Positions 22,067 through 32,421 of a stretch of DNA of 64,000 nt are shown in pieces. The notes beneath the pieces were generated by a model. It was not told where the DNA came from. It saw nothing but the letters and a program-made list of their open reading frames with translations, and ran no database searches. This stretch comes from Patiria miniata. Lineage: Eukaryota; Echinodermata; Asteroidea; Valvatida; Asterinidae. The DNA lies in contig NW_024037076.1 in assembly GCF_015706575.1 (NCBI RefSeq), forward strand, positions 21,580,898 through 21,644,897. Direction: 5' to 3'. The translations under genes and the position numbers were made by a program. Position 1 is the stretch's first letter. Every line of letters starts with the position of its first letter.

Positions 22067-22678
22067 CAGTGACGTAAATCTGTGCCGGTGACGTGAGTGA
22101 GGGAGGGGATGGGGGATGACCAAAATCCTAAAATTGCCCGGCCGTGGAAATTCGAAAACCGGGGGAGGGGGGAGGCGCGTATCATGTTCTGCGCGATGTC
22201 GCGCAGAACGCACCTGGCGCGTTGCGTTTTGAATTTAGAACCTTAAAATTCTGACTCCCTGGTAGTGTTGCGCATGCCTACGTGAGGATTGTGAACGTTC
22301 AACCAATGAAACGATAAGAGGCACTGGATTTTTAGGAGTCCGAATTTTATTGTGACACTGGAAAAGTGTTTAAGACCAGCTAGCCATGTCTTTGTCATCC
22401 GTTTAAGACCGGCCACGTGACGGGCTCTCGACCAATAGGAATGTGTAAACTGTCTTAGGTATTTATGAATACATGTTTAAAGCTTTTGTACTTTGTTTCT
22501 CCACTTTCAGTGCCATTGAATACTTTTTAGTTTGGGGAACGTTCGTAAACCTTTACCTCAAAATCCGCATTGTTTTTCTCATCACAAAAAAGTGTGGGGG
22601 GATGACTCAATAGGCCATCCACCCCGGTCAAAAAGTGGAGGGATATATACCCCTATCCCCCCGGATTTAAGCTCCTGA
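22067..22678 (-). mobile_element. 'ggggcgtaaat' TIR element, second copy with an internal insertion
   Basis: In reverse orientation it matches 2122-2469: 'caaaatccgcattgttttt', 'ggggggatgactcaatagg' and 'gggatatatacccctatcc' on the right, and 'aaattgcccggccgtgg' on the left. About 365 bp (22175-22540) of unrelated sequence separate the two matching parts, so this copy carries an insertion or a longer original interior. Confidence 0.6.
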
Positions 22679-22971
22679 GTTTTACGCAACATAATGCTTA
22701 TCGTCTGTAACTAAATATGGCTTTTTTGACTTTGCATGGGAATGTTGGAAATAACAACACCAAGTAGGCCTACACGATATAAAAATCCATTACCTGCTAC
22801 CTGCGCTACCGAATAAGGATACATGAAGCAAGTTCCCATCCCACAACCCCGTTCACAGGGTGTCAACCCCCACCACTACCCGCTCTCTCATCCTGGTATT
22901 GGATCATTTGCATATCCAACATTTTTGGATACGTATGCAAATGAGGAATAGTCTTTTTTTTTAAAGTTAAA

Positions 22972-23457
22972 ATGTTGCAATCTTATCCAGCCAATATGCA
23001 GTATCACATTTCATATTACTATGAGCAAATTGGAAAGGAAAGGATTATTTTTGAGAAGGTGTAGACGTAATAATTACAATGAACGTGCAAAACAAGTAAT
23101 ACATGTTGGAAATAACAACATAAAAATCCATTACTAGCCAATTGCGGTATCGAATCAGGATACAGGAAGAAAGTTTCCTATCCAGGGCCAACCTCGTCCC
23201 CAGTGCTTACTTTATTTCCAACCGTGTTTCCAATAGTAAGCCCTGGATAGGAAACTTTCTTCCTGTATCCTGATTCGATATCGCAATTGGCTAGTAATGG
23301 ATTTTTATCGTGTACTTGGTGTTGTTATTCACAACGTGCAGTACGTGTTTTCACGATCATTCGTGTACGCCTTCTCAAAAATATTCCCTTCCTTTCCAAT
23401 TTGTTCATATTAATATGAAATGTGATACTGCATGTTGTCTCGATAAGATCGTAACAG
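22972..23457. repeat. Long inverted repeat (foldback) with asymmetric outer arm
   Basis: 'atgcagtatcacatttcat' at about 22995 pairs with 'atgaaatgtgatactgcat' at about 23416. 'ttactagccaattgcg' and 'gaatcaggatacaggaag' pair with their complements across a loop at about 23190-23235. Further out, 'tacgtatgcaaatgagga' (22930) pairs with 'tcctcatttgcatacgt' (23587), but the right side has an extra 117 bp (23460-23576) with no partner. The loop contains 'cctcgtccccagtgcttac', which recurs at 50742 and 61812. Confidence 0.75.
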
Positions 23458-24355
23458 TTTAATTAAATAAATCTTGTCTTCGTAACTCACGCTGTGCTCG
23501 CGCAGCGACGAATTGACTCTGTTTTTACCCCAGACACCGCCTACAAAACCGAACGATAATGTAACGCACATACATGCACCAGACTATTCCTCATTTGCAT
23601 ACGTGTTCAAAAATCTTGCACATGTAAATGATCCATATTGGACGCGCCCATCACTATAGAGCAGGTAGTGATGGGCGCGTACTGCTAGACACCCTGGGGT
23701 CGAGATTGATCCAGGGCTTACTATTGGAACAAAGGTTGGAAATAAAGTAAGCCCTGGGGAGAAGTTGCTAACGAACCGGATTGTTGCAAATGCATGTATG
23801 CGTGTGCGCGTTGCGCGTATTGTTCCCAAGCGCTAGTGCGAGACAGAGCGGGGTTAAAACATTTTCGTGAAGGGGTAAGTTTGTAAAGTGCAAAGTTGTC
23901 TCGATAAGATCGTAACAGTTTAATTAAATAAATCTTGTCTTCGTAACTCACGCTGTGCTCGCGCAGCGACGAATTGACTCTGTTTTTACCCCAGACACCG
24001 CCTACAAAACCGAACGATAATGTAACGCACATACATGCACCAGACTATTCCTCATTTGCATACGTGTTCAAAAATCTTGCACATGTAAATGATCCATATT
24101 GGACGCGCCCATCACTATAGAGCAGGTAGTGATGGGCGCGTACTGCTAGACACCCTGGGGTCGAGATTGATCCAGGGCTTACTATTGGAACAAAGGTTGG
24201 AAATAAAGTAAGCCCTGGGGAGAAGTTGCTAACGAACCGGATTGTTGCAAATGCATGTATGCGTGTGCGCGTTGCGCGTATTGTTCCCAAGCGCTAGTGC
24301 GAGACAGAGCGGGGTTAAAACATTTTCGTGAAGGGGTAAGTTTGTAAAGTGCATG
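23434..24355 (+). repeat. Tandem duplication of a 461-bp unit
   Basis: 23434-23894 and 23895-24355 are direct repeats with no difference that I noticed. Each unit runs from 'gttgtctcgataagatcg' through 'gatgggcgcgtactgc' and 'gggcttactattgg' to the conserved core ('gtgtgcgcgttgcgcg', 'cattttcgtgaagggg'). The unit joins the right arm of the neighbouring foldback to the core of a composite element, so it crosses two repeat families. Confidence 0.9.
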
Positions 24356-24631
24356 TAAATTTTCAACCAATTTCGTATTCAAGTTGAAGTACATTTTAAT
24401 TGTATTTAGATTAAATTTACTCAGTTATCGCTTAAAATCAAGCAGAATCTGTGGGACAGGTGTTACAAAACAAATATTGACTGCTTTATCTCGTGGTGTA
24501 GTAAAACTAGCCTCCCTCATATCCATGGAGCATTCTAATTTTCCTCGGCTTCGCCTCGGGAAAAAGAGAATGCTTCGTGGATCACCTCGGGAGGTTAGTT
24601 TCACTATACACCACTCGAAGCAGTCAATATT
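24242..24631 (+). mobile_element. Composite element 3 (left end missing)
   Basis: The core ends at about 24341. It is followed by the right inverted repeat 'agcagaatctgtggg', 'caggtgttac', a match to the right end of element 2, and then a hairpin at 24471-24631. The stem words ('gtaaaactagcctccc', 'atccatgga') are the same lineage as element 2. The tip CTCGGCTTCGCCTCG is at 24544-24558. I could not find the matching left inverted repeat; the 461-bp duplication lies where it should be. Confidence 0.65.
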
Positions 24632-24780
24632 AAGTTTTATATAACTGACATACAGATCCTAGTCATTTGATTGATGGAACTCACATCACATGGCATTCGT
24701 TATTGCTCCCATTCACGCCGCGGCTCAAAAAGTACTACCCGCCCATGGGGAATGGGAAATACTATTCAACAGTTAGGATC

Positions 24781-25127
24781 ATGACGCGGTATTTGTGTGC
24801 AAATGCATGCTGGTGTGCGCGTTCCGCGTTCCGCGTTGCGCGTATTGTTCCAAAGAGCAGCGCTACAGCGTTGGGTTCAAACATTTTCGTGAAGGGGTGG
24901 TTTGGACTAGAGAAATAGATTTTCCTCCAGTTTCGTGTTGAAAAAGAGTTCAAATGTATCATAAAACAAATATTGAGTGGCTTTAAATTGTGAAATGGGA
25001 GGAATATTATCGCTCGGTAAAATCTGGACTTTTCCAGTTCACTCGGCTTCGCCTCGTGAAATGGAAAAGTCCAGATTTTACCTTGCGATAATATTCCTCC
25101 CATTCCACGCTGAGCCACTCAATATTT
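24781..25127 (+). mobile_element. Composite element 4 with a third stem lineage
   Basis: The core (24781-24900) reads 'gacgcggtatttgtgtgc', 'gcgcgtattgttccaaagag', 'cattttcgtgaagggg'. The hairpin at 24967-25127 has stem words 'aatgggaggaatattatcg' and 'taaaatctggacttttcc' with their complements, unrelated to the stems of elements 1-3. The tip is again CTCGGCTTCGCCTCG (25042-25056). The base reads 'caaatattgagtggc' and 'gccactcaatattt'. Its last bases were cut by the element at 25128. Confidence 0.7.
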
Positions 25128-25781
25128 CGTCACCGACACCACGAAGTAACACCCATCTACATACCAGTAAAAACTAGCAATCGGAGAAAACGGCAACTAA
25201 AGTTGAACGCCTTCTAAAACAACACTTTGCGTCAAAACGACAGAGTATTTTCAGTTGGGTTTCTCGTTGTGGACACTTGATGAATTGAATTTATTAAATC
25301 TGCTGTTTTTCACTCGTTTGTGTATTAAATAAACAAGAAATAAGAGAAAAAAGATGAGTGTTAGTTCGTGAAACCGAAAAAGCTGCGAAACTGTAAATTT
25401 TTGTTTTTACGAAGTAACACTCTTCAATGTATTTAACACGAGGAAAGTGCAACTTCAGGTCAGCGCGCGCGCGCTCATACAACTTGTTACAAGAAGAGTG
25501 TTACTTCGTGAAAACGTTTTTGCTCACTTATGAGCAGAGTGCGCGCCATGCATTGCAATGGAAAATGGAACTTGAGTGTTACTTTGTGAAAACGAAAATT
25601 GTCACTTTTGCGCAAAAGTTGCCATGGATACTTAGCGTAATTATTAAAGTAAAGCTCTTGAAGCTTTGAAACTTCGTGCAATGGTAGGCCTTGATGAATA
25701 ATGTTTAAAAATCAAAAAAACTGAAAATCGAAAAAAAAATGCTTTAACACGGTAGAGTGTTACTTCGTGGTGTCGGTGACG
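25128..25781. mobile_element. TIR element with subterminal 'gtgttacttcgtg' repeats, 4-bp target duplication
   Basis: A perfect 25-bp inverted repeat begins 'cgtcaccgacaccacgaag' (25128) and ends '...gtggtgtcggtgacg' (25781). 'attt' flanks it (25124-25127 and 25782-25785). The uncut ends of composite elements 1 and 2 read 'ttatttgtata', so 'attt' is present once in an empty site and the duplication is real. 'gtgtta(c/g)ttcgtg' or its complement occurs at both ends and at about 25355, 25410, 25496 and 25577, like subterminal transposase-binding repeats. There is no transposase. The superfamily is unclear. Confidence 0.8.
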
Positions 25782-26066
25782 ATTTGTATAGTATACTACA
25801 CGGAAGTCAATCATAATAACGTTAGTTTTTAAATAGTAGTGGCCGTCCGTATACGGGGTTTTTGAGTGCTGTTAAAATAAACAATGCAATTCTGACCCAT
25901 TTGGTCCTGTGTTATGTATACATAAACTTCCAACAACGGACCGTAAAGCTTTCAATAATGATATGGCGACAGTCCATAACTTGGGAAGTTTACCGGCTGT
26001 CCGTGATGGACTTAGTTGATAACAGTCTCCGTAAAGTTGATAACGGTCTCCGTTATAGGTTTTACC

Positions 26067-26604
26067 CGGTCCTACCAAAATGCGTCAACAAGCGTCAACA
26101 AGCGTCAACGGTCGTTAACAAGCATCAACAAATTTTTAGAAGTTTTGGAAAATCAAAAACAGCTTCATATGGTAGAAATGGCAACACAGAACACCTTCAG
26201 CATATACATGAAAGTAAAAACTATTTTAAAAGTTGGGGTTTTTTTCAACGCGAAACGTACGACGACTCTGTCGAGTTTGAGTTGGCCGCCATTTTGTTTA
26301 CGTGAAACTAGCCGTACTACGCATGCGTGAAGTGTACACAGCCATACTACGAATGCGCGAAGTGTACAGCGCCATCCAAACAAGATGGCGGGCATCACTG
26401 ATCGGCAAATTCGTCGTACATTTCGCGTTCAAAAAAAAAGTTTTTAAATAATTTTAACTTTAATTGATATGCAGAAGATGTTCTTTATTGCTTTTTTACC
26501 ATATAAAGCTATTTTAATGTTCAAAAGCATATACAATATTTGTTGATGCTTGTTGACGACCGTTGATGCTTGTTGACGCTTGTTGACGCATTTTTGGAGG
26601 ACCC
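26067..26604. mobile_element. Foldback TIR element with promoter-like centre
   Basis: The arms pair over about 180 bp: 'aaatgcgtcaacaagcgtc' at 26079 against 'gacgcttgttgacgcattt' at 26574. The inner arms include 'tatggtagaaatggc' in varied form. The 8-bp direct repeat 'gttttacc' flanks it (26059-26066 and 26605-26612). The unpaired middle (about 26270-26410) holds two opposed YY1-type motifs and a tandem duplication, described in the findings. No protein. Confidence 0.75.
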
Positions 26605-26612
26605 GTTTTACC

Positions 26613-29600
26613 CAAAGGTCCAATGGGAACACGGCTTTTGACACTATCTGCATGCTCGATGCTAATCACCACGCAGTCAGTGCTGGATCGAGATAACAAC
26701 TTGAGGGCTCCCGTTTTGAAGCCACACGGTCCGTCTTCCCCAGTTGTCCATGGCCTTGTGCCAACAAGACTATACACTCGAAAGAATCACTCGAAAGAAT
26801 CGACACCATTCAAACCCAACAGGGATATTACCACATAGATTTGTTAGCAATAGTGACCTGCATGCTATGGCTTGGCCGTTATTAGATTTTCAACACAAGG
26901 ACGTTACTGACTATATGACGTGACGACATGATAATGATCGATATTATTTTAATGATGTCATTTCTAGAAAAAAAGGGGAAAAACTTAATACAAATTGAAA
27001 TTATCAAAATAATTAGTTCAGGAAAGAATTTCACAACGACCAATACTCTTGAAAAACTCCTCAATATAAAGCACGTATTCGAAAGATTATGAAATTATAA
27101 CCTTGTTACGACTAGGCCTAAATACTTGTAGAATTTGTTTCAAAGGACGGCTATCTGACGCTGTGCAATAATTAGGCCTACACTCGTAAATCGCCGACAG
27201 TTTTATTTTAAAGGTTGTTTACTTATCGTAATTTCAAAGGTCTGGTTGAAAGAAAAATAACCTAATGTTGCGCTGTTCCTCGGAAAAGACGGGGTAAAGT
27301 CGGTTTACTTCTGACGCGGCGGACATTTTGTGGCATACGTATACGTAATTCTTGACGTAAATATAAGTCTCCTTGGACGAGGATGATTTCGCCCCAGTCC
27401 TGTTTCCATGATGTCAGACGGTATACGATTCAATCCGTGTGGGTGTACATACATGTACAAGTTCACCCACACGTCCGCAGCATGTGATGAACTTGTGGAT
27501 GTGCGACCGGAATCACGACTACCACCCAAACAACTCGATTTTTGAGACTCAAAATGTTGATCCCTGAAATTCGTTCTCGTAAGAATAACACAAAAACGGC
27601 AAATTTTTAAAGGATGGTTGTCACTTTTAAATGGTCTTTCCAATTAATATGTTTTCGTTTAAAATTGTAACCCATTTGATCGCTTTCCAGTAGGAAGTTT
27701 CCTTTAGTCCTTACCATCGCAGTCTGATATAGATACTTCAACTGCTATGTATTGAGGAATTCACTATAATGACTTGTACAAAAGAGGTGCACGTGCTTCT
27801 TGTAACTTCCTCTATATATAATAGGCATTTTCTTGTGCATTGTGTTGCAAAGCGTAATATCCACTGAACTCAAACTTTAACAGGTTCGGTTTTTATCACT
27901 CTTCTTTGAATTTTAAGGTTATAATTGGAAAAGGAAAACTTTATGAACGCAAATGACGAGAGGCAAAGACTAACGCCCGACCGGCCAGTACATAATAGAC
28001 AGATCCGGGCACGCTATCAATTCTGTCACGAAGGCCCCCTACAATGGATAAAGCATTATGCTAGCTATTGTTCAGTTAATCCGTCATGGGGCAGTAGCTT
28101 TGAACACTAGAAGGGAGCATAATGTGAGCACAGTGATCACGTTCCCGGATTCGTAGCTTGAGGTTCGGCAAAATGTCCGACTGGTTCTATGTGTCAAGGG
28201 ACGGGTCTAGTTTACAAGGTCCATGCGTGGATTGTCTTTACGAGTTACAATGACACAAAATAAAGCTTAAGAAACAATTGCAGGTGTGATATGAATAATT
28301 GTGCCACCAAAGAGAGTTCAATCTGCGTAACAAATTGCAGATGTAACAACAGCTTCATCCATAGTCTTAACGTTTGGCCAATTTATTAATCCAAATTTTC
28401 AAATTTGATAATAATAAAAAACTAACTAAAGACAGTTTACCCATTCCCCTTGGCTACAGAGCCCGTCACGTGTGTGGTCTACGCGCGCACCAATTTCTTT
28501 ATAAGGAGATTCTTAGCACTGCGCGCGAGGCACATATTATGTGCAGATGGGTGTTTCATAAAACATGAAGTAAAATTGTTGAACAAAATCGTTGGAAATT
28601 TATGAATTTTTGACTTGTTTTGACTTTTTGACCGAAAGGTATTCATGAATGGGAATAAATAAGTACGTTTAGGCCGGTATAAACAAGTACGTTTAACACC
28701 GGCTGGGCCTAGTTGCGGATAATTTTATTATTAATAGATGTGTGCAATGTGTCAAGTAACTTTTGTTTTAATTTTTGCCCCTTTGATTTAGTGTTTTTGC
28801 TGTTTCATGTTACTATTTTCTATGCATTGTTATCGATTTGTAAATATCTAATTAATTAATCTTTTTTAATTATTGTGTTGTAATTCAACCATTTCCTGTA
28901 TGTATTTGCTGTTGTTAATTATTGAAATTAATAATAACAATAATAACGCTAAGTTTAACCCAAATGTTTAGAAAAAAAAAGGTTTTAGTGCATTATCTTT
29001 CCTTCCTTTGACATACACCTTTGAAAAATGCCGAGAAACAAACTTAATCAAAATAAGCAAACCAAATTATACAAATCGAGCGGGTATGTACACTGAAAAA
29101 CAATTGTCAAGCTCACAACATTCCGAGGTACTGGGTGGTGCCCATTGCGCAAATGGATTTTCACGTCAGAGCTTTATAGCAACTTACAGAGTACAAACGC
29201 GATAGAATCGTTATTACCAAGATAACTAGACATGATGTATGCTTTTGAATTCACAGTTAATGATGTTCGCTATGTTGGTGTATGCTGCGGATTAGCATTA
29301 CTAACATTACGCTTGAGTAAAAAAGATACTGCCAGATTCAGCCTCACAAAAGTATAGGAACCAAAGACTTCGTTATATTTAGGCTGGAGTAAACTGAAAA
29401 GCGTGGATGACGTCACCCCTTTTACCCTTCATATTATTGATTACAAGCCAACCTTGAAGTCGCACAATGTTATCATCCGACGGACTCGATAATTAAATAA
29501 CGTTAATTAGCGGATTCGCTCCGAGGCCAAACATAAATTATGCAGAAAATACATAAAAGGCAAACAAACGAAAGAAAACAAATTGTATACACAGATAGTT
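26613..29600. other. Unassigned 3-kb stretch
   Basis: Mostly AT-rich with no named repeat. Two open frames have protein-like composition but no family: 27305-27643 (minus, 112 codons) and 27925-28110 (plus, 61 codons). A short frame at about 28188 (+) begins MSDWFYVSRDGSSLQGP and is soon followed by a polyadenylation-type 'aataaa'. If the signal-peptide exon at 29612-29687 is real, later exons of that gene should lie in this stretch on the minus strand; I could not identify any. Confidence 0.3.
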
Positions 29601-29611
29601 CAAATGCTTAC

Positions 29612-29687
29612 CTTGGACAACTGTGCTCCATAGTATTAAAAAGGAAATGATGTAGACGAAAGCGACTGTTGCTCTTACTGTACCCAT
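29612..29687 (-). CDS. Possible first coding exon with a signal peptide
   Basis: The minus strand has an ATG at 29687 followed by 25 codons: M-G-T-V-R-A-T, a hydrophobic run (VAFVYIISFLILWSTVV) and Q-G. It ends at a strong splice donor, 'caag|gtaagc', at 29611/29612. A short positively charged start, a hydrophobic core and a small residue before the exon end are the hallmarks of a secreted-protein signal peptide. Such exons are often followed by a phase-1 intron, as here. I cannot identify later exons or the protein. It could also be chance hydrophobic sequence in AT-rich DNA. Confidence 0.4.
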
Positions 29688-29699
29688 CCTTTCCACTAA

Positions 29700-30672
29700 A
29701 GAAAAACGAGCTGGTGCTATTGATCTTGAAATTGCAGACGGTGCTTTCGGTAGTCTTGAGATGATGAGTCTTCTGATTATGACACCAGTAAAAAAAAAAC
29801 AGAGTCCTCTTTGAAATCGAAACAGGTGCAATAGAACGGGAGAGTGACGCCGAGACTGGTTGATCAAAAAGCTGCAAGCGGCTTAAAAACTGCTGATGAA
29901 TATGATAAATGATGTATTATACTAACGGCTTCAAAGATGGGATGGATGTCCTTATTATATGAGCCTTCGTGAAGTCCACCGGTCAGTTTGGCAAATGCGA
30001 GGTATGACAAGATGGGTTTTTTTTAAGCATGGGATACACCCGCTGGGACATCCAAATCTTCTCGTTACAGGGAAAAACTGCGTAATTATCGTTTCCAGTG
30101 GTATCAGGTTGACGCTGATGGAGTAAACGCATGGGCGGTAGAGCGCAAACTGCCTAGTCAAGCAACCGCCGCCCTCGCACTGCCTCTTATCACATTAGCC
30201 AGTAAATGCGTGCACTCGTCATATCCGGCACGCAACAAGTTCTGTGAGGGGTTTAACGGGGAAGGAAAGTCGGCTTGTTCTTTACGTTTCTTTACCAGTG
30301 GGTGTCTTTGCATAGTCCTTCCGACTCTTCTCACCTTGGCTCCATCTGGCAGATAACACTGATGCATATATACGTGTCACATTATCTTTTGAAATTAGAC
30401 CACGATGTCTGTGTCAACAAGCCATTGATGACATTGTAATGGGTAGGTAACACGCTTATTACCAGGGGAGGCACGTTCTTAGTCTTATTTCATTTCATAC
30501 CAGTCTTCAATGCTTAAGGCGATACCAAGGCGTGCTTAATGGCCGAAACGCACCGCTCTATATTTTCCATGATACCTAATCATTTGTGTCATACACTAGA
30601 TAGACGCATGGAGGAATATTCCTGCATGACTATATGAGCTGTACTTCCACCGTATATGCCGCGTCAAATCAT
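29700..30672. other. Unassigned sequence
   Basis: No named repeat. An open frame on the minus strand (30158-30367, 69 codons) contains 'LLRAGYDECTHLLANV', loosely like the start of an Orange domain, but it stops soon after and has no partner domain. Confidence 0.35.
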
Positions 30673-30673
30673 T

Positions 30674-32421
30674 AGTCCGGTTAATTTAGAACAAAACAGG
30701 GCCTGACCTAGAACAAATTGCAATAGAATTTATTTTAATGCTATCACGCTAAGGAAATATCACTATTTAACATACTGAAAATCTAATTCCATCAAAGGAG
30801 TGAAAAAGTGTTTTTATAATTTTTCGCTACTATCTTTTCATCATACGTAACAGCCGTATGGAGAGCGTCATGTTTTCTTTTGCACCCGTTACTCGTCAGA
30901 AAATCCGTATGAGACTTCGCGAGACACGACTGATCACAGCAGACGACTTTTCTATGTCCCCCAATTATTGCAATATATTGTAATTTACACTGCCGCATAA
31001 TAATATAGGATATTTTCTTGAAAAAAACACAAGAAATTTGAGATTTTTGTTCTTCCCGAAATATTTATTGGTTAAAATAGATAACTTTTTGCCCAAAAAA
31101 ACTTTTGTTTCATAGAAAATCTTTGTATAAACAGGTCTACTTGAATAAAGGGCGGAAAATGATATACACAAAGAGATCCATTTAAATTTAAATTTCAGGT
31201 GTCTACGCCAATAGGCCAGAGTCAAATTTTAAATATTAGGGAAAATATCCGAAATCCGAGATTCGTGTGTTTCTTTTGTGTTGAATTTAGGTCATTGGCA
31301 TAACTTATAAATAAGATATAAATTGTCCCCAAAAAATAAACGTTTACTCAAAAAACCTTACTAAATCCTGGCAAATTAACGGGATTAAAATGTTGCAGTG
31401 AAATTATTTTTTATCTGAATTCTGCGCTTTAGAGAAAAGGCATATAGTGTAACAAGTGTATTACGTCTACAAATAATACAAGTTTCCCAGATCAAAGCCT
31501 TAGGCGGGGGGAGGGGGGGGGCGTGCCAATGAGATCATTTTTTTTAAAGTAATAACAACGCGAGGTCTGTTCCATCCAAAGAATCCTTTTGTTGGGACTC
31601 AAGTATGCTTTTCTGGAGTAGTTCATTTCACTCTTGACTGTACAAGCAGAAGTCTCAATGAATTTTCGTACCTCAATCATGATCTTCTCAATTTGGCTGT
31701 TACTGTACCGTACTGTACCGTACTTATGAAAAACATGGAATGTACAGAACTACATCTGTTTCTCATCAACCTCGCCTATTAACCTTGTTTTCTTTGTGAT
31801 CCAAGTGTTTTGAAGTGTTTTGTTTCATATTTTCATGTACTAACAATATGCACTGTAAGCTTCACAACCTGATCCCAGTAATTCCTGAATTTTCTTAATC
31901 AAATCCAACACATCATTTTCAGACGCTCAATCGTTAATTTTTAATTAAAGAATTTCGCTTTACTTTAAAACGGTCCATGCATACACTGTCCAACCGCTTT
32001 CCATCTGTGTATGATCAAAATGATGTTTAGACATCCCCGGCCCTTTCTTTTGCAAATAATTGTATCTCGTCTGTGGACTTATTGCGCAAAGTTTTGGCGG
32101 AAAATCGTCCACTCCATCCGTAGTGCCCTGTATAAAATTATAATTTGAAACAGTCGTCTGCTGCACTCGCATGTGGTCATGAATCCTAAACATTAGCTTA
32201 TATAAACATGTAAATCGCATCGAGTCACCAGACGAATTGTTCGAGGACAAAATGTCCCAAAATTTTTTCTGAACAAAAATGCTTGAAAAACACCCTTCCA
32301 CTCCATAGAAACGATTAGATTTTTTTTTCACATGCTGTTTATGTATTTATGTAAAGTCATTTGACGCTTGAATGGTTTCTATTGCAATTTGTTCTAGATC
32401 TTATCTTAAATTGACCGGACT
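30674..32421. mobile_element. 1.75-kb TIR element with a TA target site
   Basis: The left end, 'gtccggttaatttaga' ... 'agaacaaattgcaatagaa', recurs inverted at the right end ('ttctattgcaatttgttct' ... 'taaattgaccggac'). The left copy has about 10 extra bases. 'ta' borders both ends, as expected for Tc1/mariner-type insertion. The interior is AT-rich. It holds minus-strand open frames at 31960-32331 (123 codons), 31492-31680 (62) and 30965-31225 (86), none recognisable as transposase. Confidence 0.6.
31960..32331 (-). CDS. Unrecognised open frame inside the TIR element
   Basis: 123 codons with a balanced, protein-like composition, including 'KFWDILSSNNSSGDSMRF', 'YKLMFRIHDHMRVQQTTV' and 'HFDHTQMESGWTVYAWTV'. 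A possible splice acceptor, 'tttttgttcag', lies at about 32268 and a possible donor, 'aaa|gtaaag', at about 31964, so it might be one internal exon of about 304 bp. I see no known domain. It may be a degraded transposase exon, given its position between inverted repeats, or captured host sequence, or chance. Confidence 0.25.
   Translation of the reverse strand: MKKKSNRFYGVEGCFSSIFVQKKFWDILSSNNSSGDSMRFTCLYKLMFRIHDHMRVQQTTVSNYNFIQGTTDGVDDFPPKLCAISPQTRYNYLQKKGPGMSKHHFDHTQMESGWTVYAWTVLK

Noticed and set aside
27305-27643. 112-codon minus-strand frame as a host exon.
   Set aside because: No recognisable domain and no convincing splice pair.
28140-28262. A GYF-like start (MSDWFYVSRDGSSLQGP) before an 'aataaa'.
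   Set aside because: The frame has only about 26 codons from its ATG, with no confident splice acceptor and too little sequence to assign a domain.
30158-30367. A HES/HEY-type Orange domain ('LLRAGYDECTHLLANV').
   Set aside because: The similarity is about a dozen residues, there is no bHLH or WRPW motif, and a stop follows shortly.
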